Assembly (NCBI GenBank): GCA_013698165.1
Contig: JACCVN010000225.1
Coordinates: 1-6,140, forward strand
DNA length: 6,140 bases
Reading direction: 5' to 3'
DNA from: Parachlamydiaceae bacterium
Lineage (GTDB): Bacteria; Chlamydiota; Chlamydiia; Chlamydiales; Parachlamydiaceae
Shown: positions 4,545-6,140 of the stretch, one piece after another
Numbering within the stretch: position 1 is the first letter of the stretch
How the letters are laid out: each line of letters begins with the position of its first letter
Notes under the pieces: model-generated
Seen by the model: the letters and a program-made list of their open reading frames with translations, nothing else
Database searches by the model: none
What the model was told of the DNA's origin: nothing
Position numbers and translations under genes: made by a program

Positions 4545-5939
4545 ATGCGGTACTATATGCACGAAATCGATCAATATTTAAGTGCCGTTGATAATTGGGT
4601 GTGGGGTCCACCGCTACTAATTTTACTTATCGGTACAGGCATATATCTTACCATCATACTCAGAGGAGTACAGTTTCGTTACCTCTTGTATGCATTTAAG
4701 CAAGCCTTTGGCAAGCAAAGAAGTAATTCCGAAGGTGATATTAGTCAATATGAAGCTTTGATGACCTCACTTGCAGGCGCTATTGGTACAGGTACGATCG
4801 TTGGAGTTTCTACTGCCATTGTCATTGGCGGGCTCGGATCGATGTTTTGGATGTGGGTAACCGCATTTATTAGTATGGCTACAAAATACGCGGAATCTCT
4901 CTTAGCCGTTAAGTACCGTATCATGGATGACCGCGGAGAAATGGTTGGCGGTCCTATGCAATATATTGAACGCGGACTTGGCTGGAAATGGATGGCGATG
5001 CTTTTTGCATTCTTTGCATCAATTGCTGCAATTGGTACCGGCAACCTACTACAGGTCAATGCCATCGCTGAAACTGTCAATCATATGTGGGGGATTGACC
5101 CTCTTTGGTCAGGCATTGTTCTGGCAATAATCGTAGGGGCTGTGCTGATCGGTGGAGTAAAAAGTATTGGTCATATTGCCGGTGTGATTGTTCCATTTAT
5201 GGCCTTATTCTATATGATTGCTGGGATGATTATTATTGCAATGCATATCGACAAGTTTCCGGCAGCGATCTCGTTGATAATTTCTAGCGCTTTTAATGGT
5301 CAGGCAGCTTTTGGGGGATTCGCCGGAGCAACTTTGATGATGGCCGTGCAAATGGGAGTGGCCAGAAGTGTGATCTCCAATGAAGCGGGTCTTGGGATTT
5401 CATCCATTGCTGCCGCTGCTGCGAAAACGGACAATCCAGGCAGGCAAGCCATGATTACTATGACAGGCGCTTTGCTCTCAACTGTAGTCGTCTGCAGTAT
5501 TACCGGCCTTGTCTTGGCTGTAACCGAGGTTCTTGGAAAGACAAATGATGCGGGACAGCCTTTAAATGGTGCTTCCATGGCGATTCATGCCTTTAGTACT
5601 GCGCTTACCGGTGGGGATTATGTGGTCTCATTAGGGTTGATATTTTTTGCTTTTACTACGGTCATTGCTTGGGGCTATTACGGTGAAAAATGTTGTGAAT
5701 ATCTTATCGGGGAGCGTTCGATTATTTATTATAGAACGATCTATGCTTTGATCATTATTCCGGGATCTCTTTTACAATTAGAAACAGTCTGGTATATCGC
5801 TAATATTTTCAACGGGCTAATGGCCATTCCTAATCTGATTGCACTTGTAGCCCTTTCAGGGGTTATTGTGGCAGAGACAAAATTTTTCCTCAAAACAGTG
5901 CATGAAGAAGAAAATGCTCCAGATCTCATTGTCGAATGA
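4545..5939 (+). CDS. Sodium:alanine symporter family amino-acid carrier (AGCS)
   Basis: A 464-residue polytopic inner-membrane protein of the alanine or glycine:cation symporter family (AlsT/DagA/YaaJ type), which takes up small amino acids with Na+ or H+. Family marks in order are VWGPP near the N-terminus, LAGAIGTGTIVGV (76-88), GGPMQYIERGLG (135-146), GTGNLLQVNAIAE (164-176), SNEAGLG (278-284) with AAKTDNP after it (292-298), and WGYYGEKCCEYL (376-387). Length and order are normal and the frame is intact. One oddity: position 84 is Thr where relatives I recall read GTGN(I/L)AGV with Asn. The start is uncertain. ATG 4545 follows a run of A without a ribosome-binding site, while ATG 4557 (M5) gives an N-terminus closer in length to known members. 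The stop overlaps the next start as ATGA, so the dus gene is probably translated from the same message. Substrate cannot be fixed from sequence alone; alanine or glycine is most likely. Confidence 0.95.
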   Translation: MRYYMHEIDQYLSAVDNWVWGPPLLILLIGTGIYLTIILRGVQFRYLLYAFKQAFGKQRSNSEGDISQYEALMTSLAGAIGTGTIVGVSTAIVIGGLGSMFWMWVTAFISMATKYAESLLAVKYRIMDDRGEMVGGPMQYIERGLGWKWMAMLFAFFASIAAIGTGNLLQVNAIAETVNHMWGIDPLWSGIVLAIIVGAVLIGGVKSIGHIAGVIVPFMALFYMIAGMIIIAMHIDKFPAAISLIISSAFNGQAAFGGFAGATLMMAVQMGVARSVISNEAGLGISSIAAAAAKTDNPGRQAMITMTGALLSTVVVCSITGLVLAVTEVLGKTNDAGQPLNGASMAIHAFSTALTGGDYVVSLGLIFFAFTTVIAWGYYGEKCCEYLIGERSIIYYRTIYALIIIPGSLLQLETVWYIANIFNGLMAIPNLIALVALSGVIVAETKFFLKTVHEEENAPDLIVE

Positions 5940-6140
5940 GTAGGGCTCTTTTACCTAAAGATCCTCATGGATGTCCCTATCTCTTTCTGGCACCAATGGA
6001 AGGGGTGGGGGATCGTTGTTTCCGTAAAGCAATTGCCACCATAGGTGGTTTCGATGAAGCTGTCCGGGATTTCTTGCGTGTTCCACGCAATGCACATGTC
6101 AAAAGTTTAGCGCGCCAATATGAGTCGGATGAACTGAACC
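5936..6140 (+). CDS. tRNA-dihydrouridine synthase, DusC-like, N-terminal fragment
   Basis: The frame starts at ATG 5936, overlapping the symporter stop (ATGA), and runs off the right edge after 68 codons. After a short leader, residues 17-31 read LFLAPMEGVGDRCFR, the flavin-binding first strand of the Dus TIM barrel. The form LAPMEGV...R is closest to E. coli DusC, as is the later VRDFLRV (44-50), which matches ITEFVRV. Dus enzymes use FMN and NADPH to reduce specific uridines in tRNA to dihydrouridine. The catalytic Cys and the substrate-specificity domain lie outside the window. The invariant Glu of the TEF motif aligns with Asp here (RDF), a mild departure. No strong ribosome-binding site precedes the start, consistent with translational coupling to the symporter gene. 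Confidence 0.85.
   Translation, partial: MSRALLPKDPHGCPYLFLAPMEGVGDRCFRKAIATIGGFDEAVRDFLRVPRNAHVKSLARQYESDELN

Noticed and set aside
4745..5929. Minus- and alternate-frame ORFs within the symporter gene
   Set aside because: They are shadows of a gene whose family signature motifs are unambiguous in the main frame.

Overview
The window is AT-rich bacterial DNA with four genes complete inside it and one cut at each edge. No rRNA, tRNA or CRISPR array was seen. The gene content (envelope sugar transferase, MreD-like protein, AGCS-type amino-acid carrier, Dus enzyme, lineage-specific secreted or disordered proteins) fits a Gram-negative and perhaps host-associated bacterium. An environmental chlamydia (Parachlamydia/Waddlia type) is my best guess, but it rests on overall impression and not on a diagnostic marker.

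Layout, left to right. (1) Bases 2-178 are the C-terminal end of a membrane-associated sugar-phosphate transferase. It is followed with no gap by a 179-aa MreD-like membrane protein that starts at TTG (179-718). (2) Bases 719-1051 carry no gene. They lie between convergent genes and hold a decayed ~100-bp tandem duplication and two long hairpins. (3) A secreted protein of unknown function is encoded on the minus strand (1052-1819). It has a signal peptide, a helical domain framed by two Cys, and an Asp/Ser/His-rich tail built from a 9-bp tandem repeat. (4) A divergent intergenic region holds a good promoter (TATAAT at 2049-2054) for the rightward gene. (5) Bases 2129-4411 encode a 760-aa protein with a proline-rich start, about 300 residues of charged disordered sequence, and a C-terminal domain that aligns along its length with ISAs1/H-repeat transposases (YhhI/YdcC type). 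All three catalytic acidic positions are lost or altered. (6) Bases 4545-5939 encode an AGCS-family Na+/alanine-type symporter. Its stop overlaps the start of a DusC-like tRNA-dihydrouridine synthase (5936 to the right edge), so these two are probably one operon.

The housekeeping genes at the two ends form two likely operons: sugar transferase with mreD, and the symporter with dus. The lineage-specific middle is the interesting part. The 2129-4411 gene looks like a transposase fold that has been kept, stripped of catalysis and joined to a long disordered arm, which suggests domestication for a non-transposition role. It has no visible insertion-sequence ends. Its own promoter and ribosome-binding site, and its intact 760-codon frame, suggest that it is expressed and under selection.
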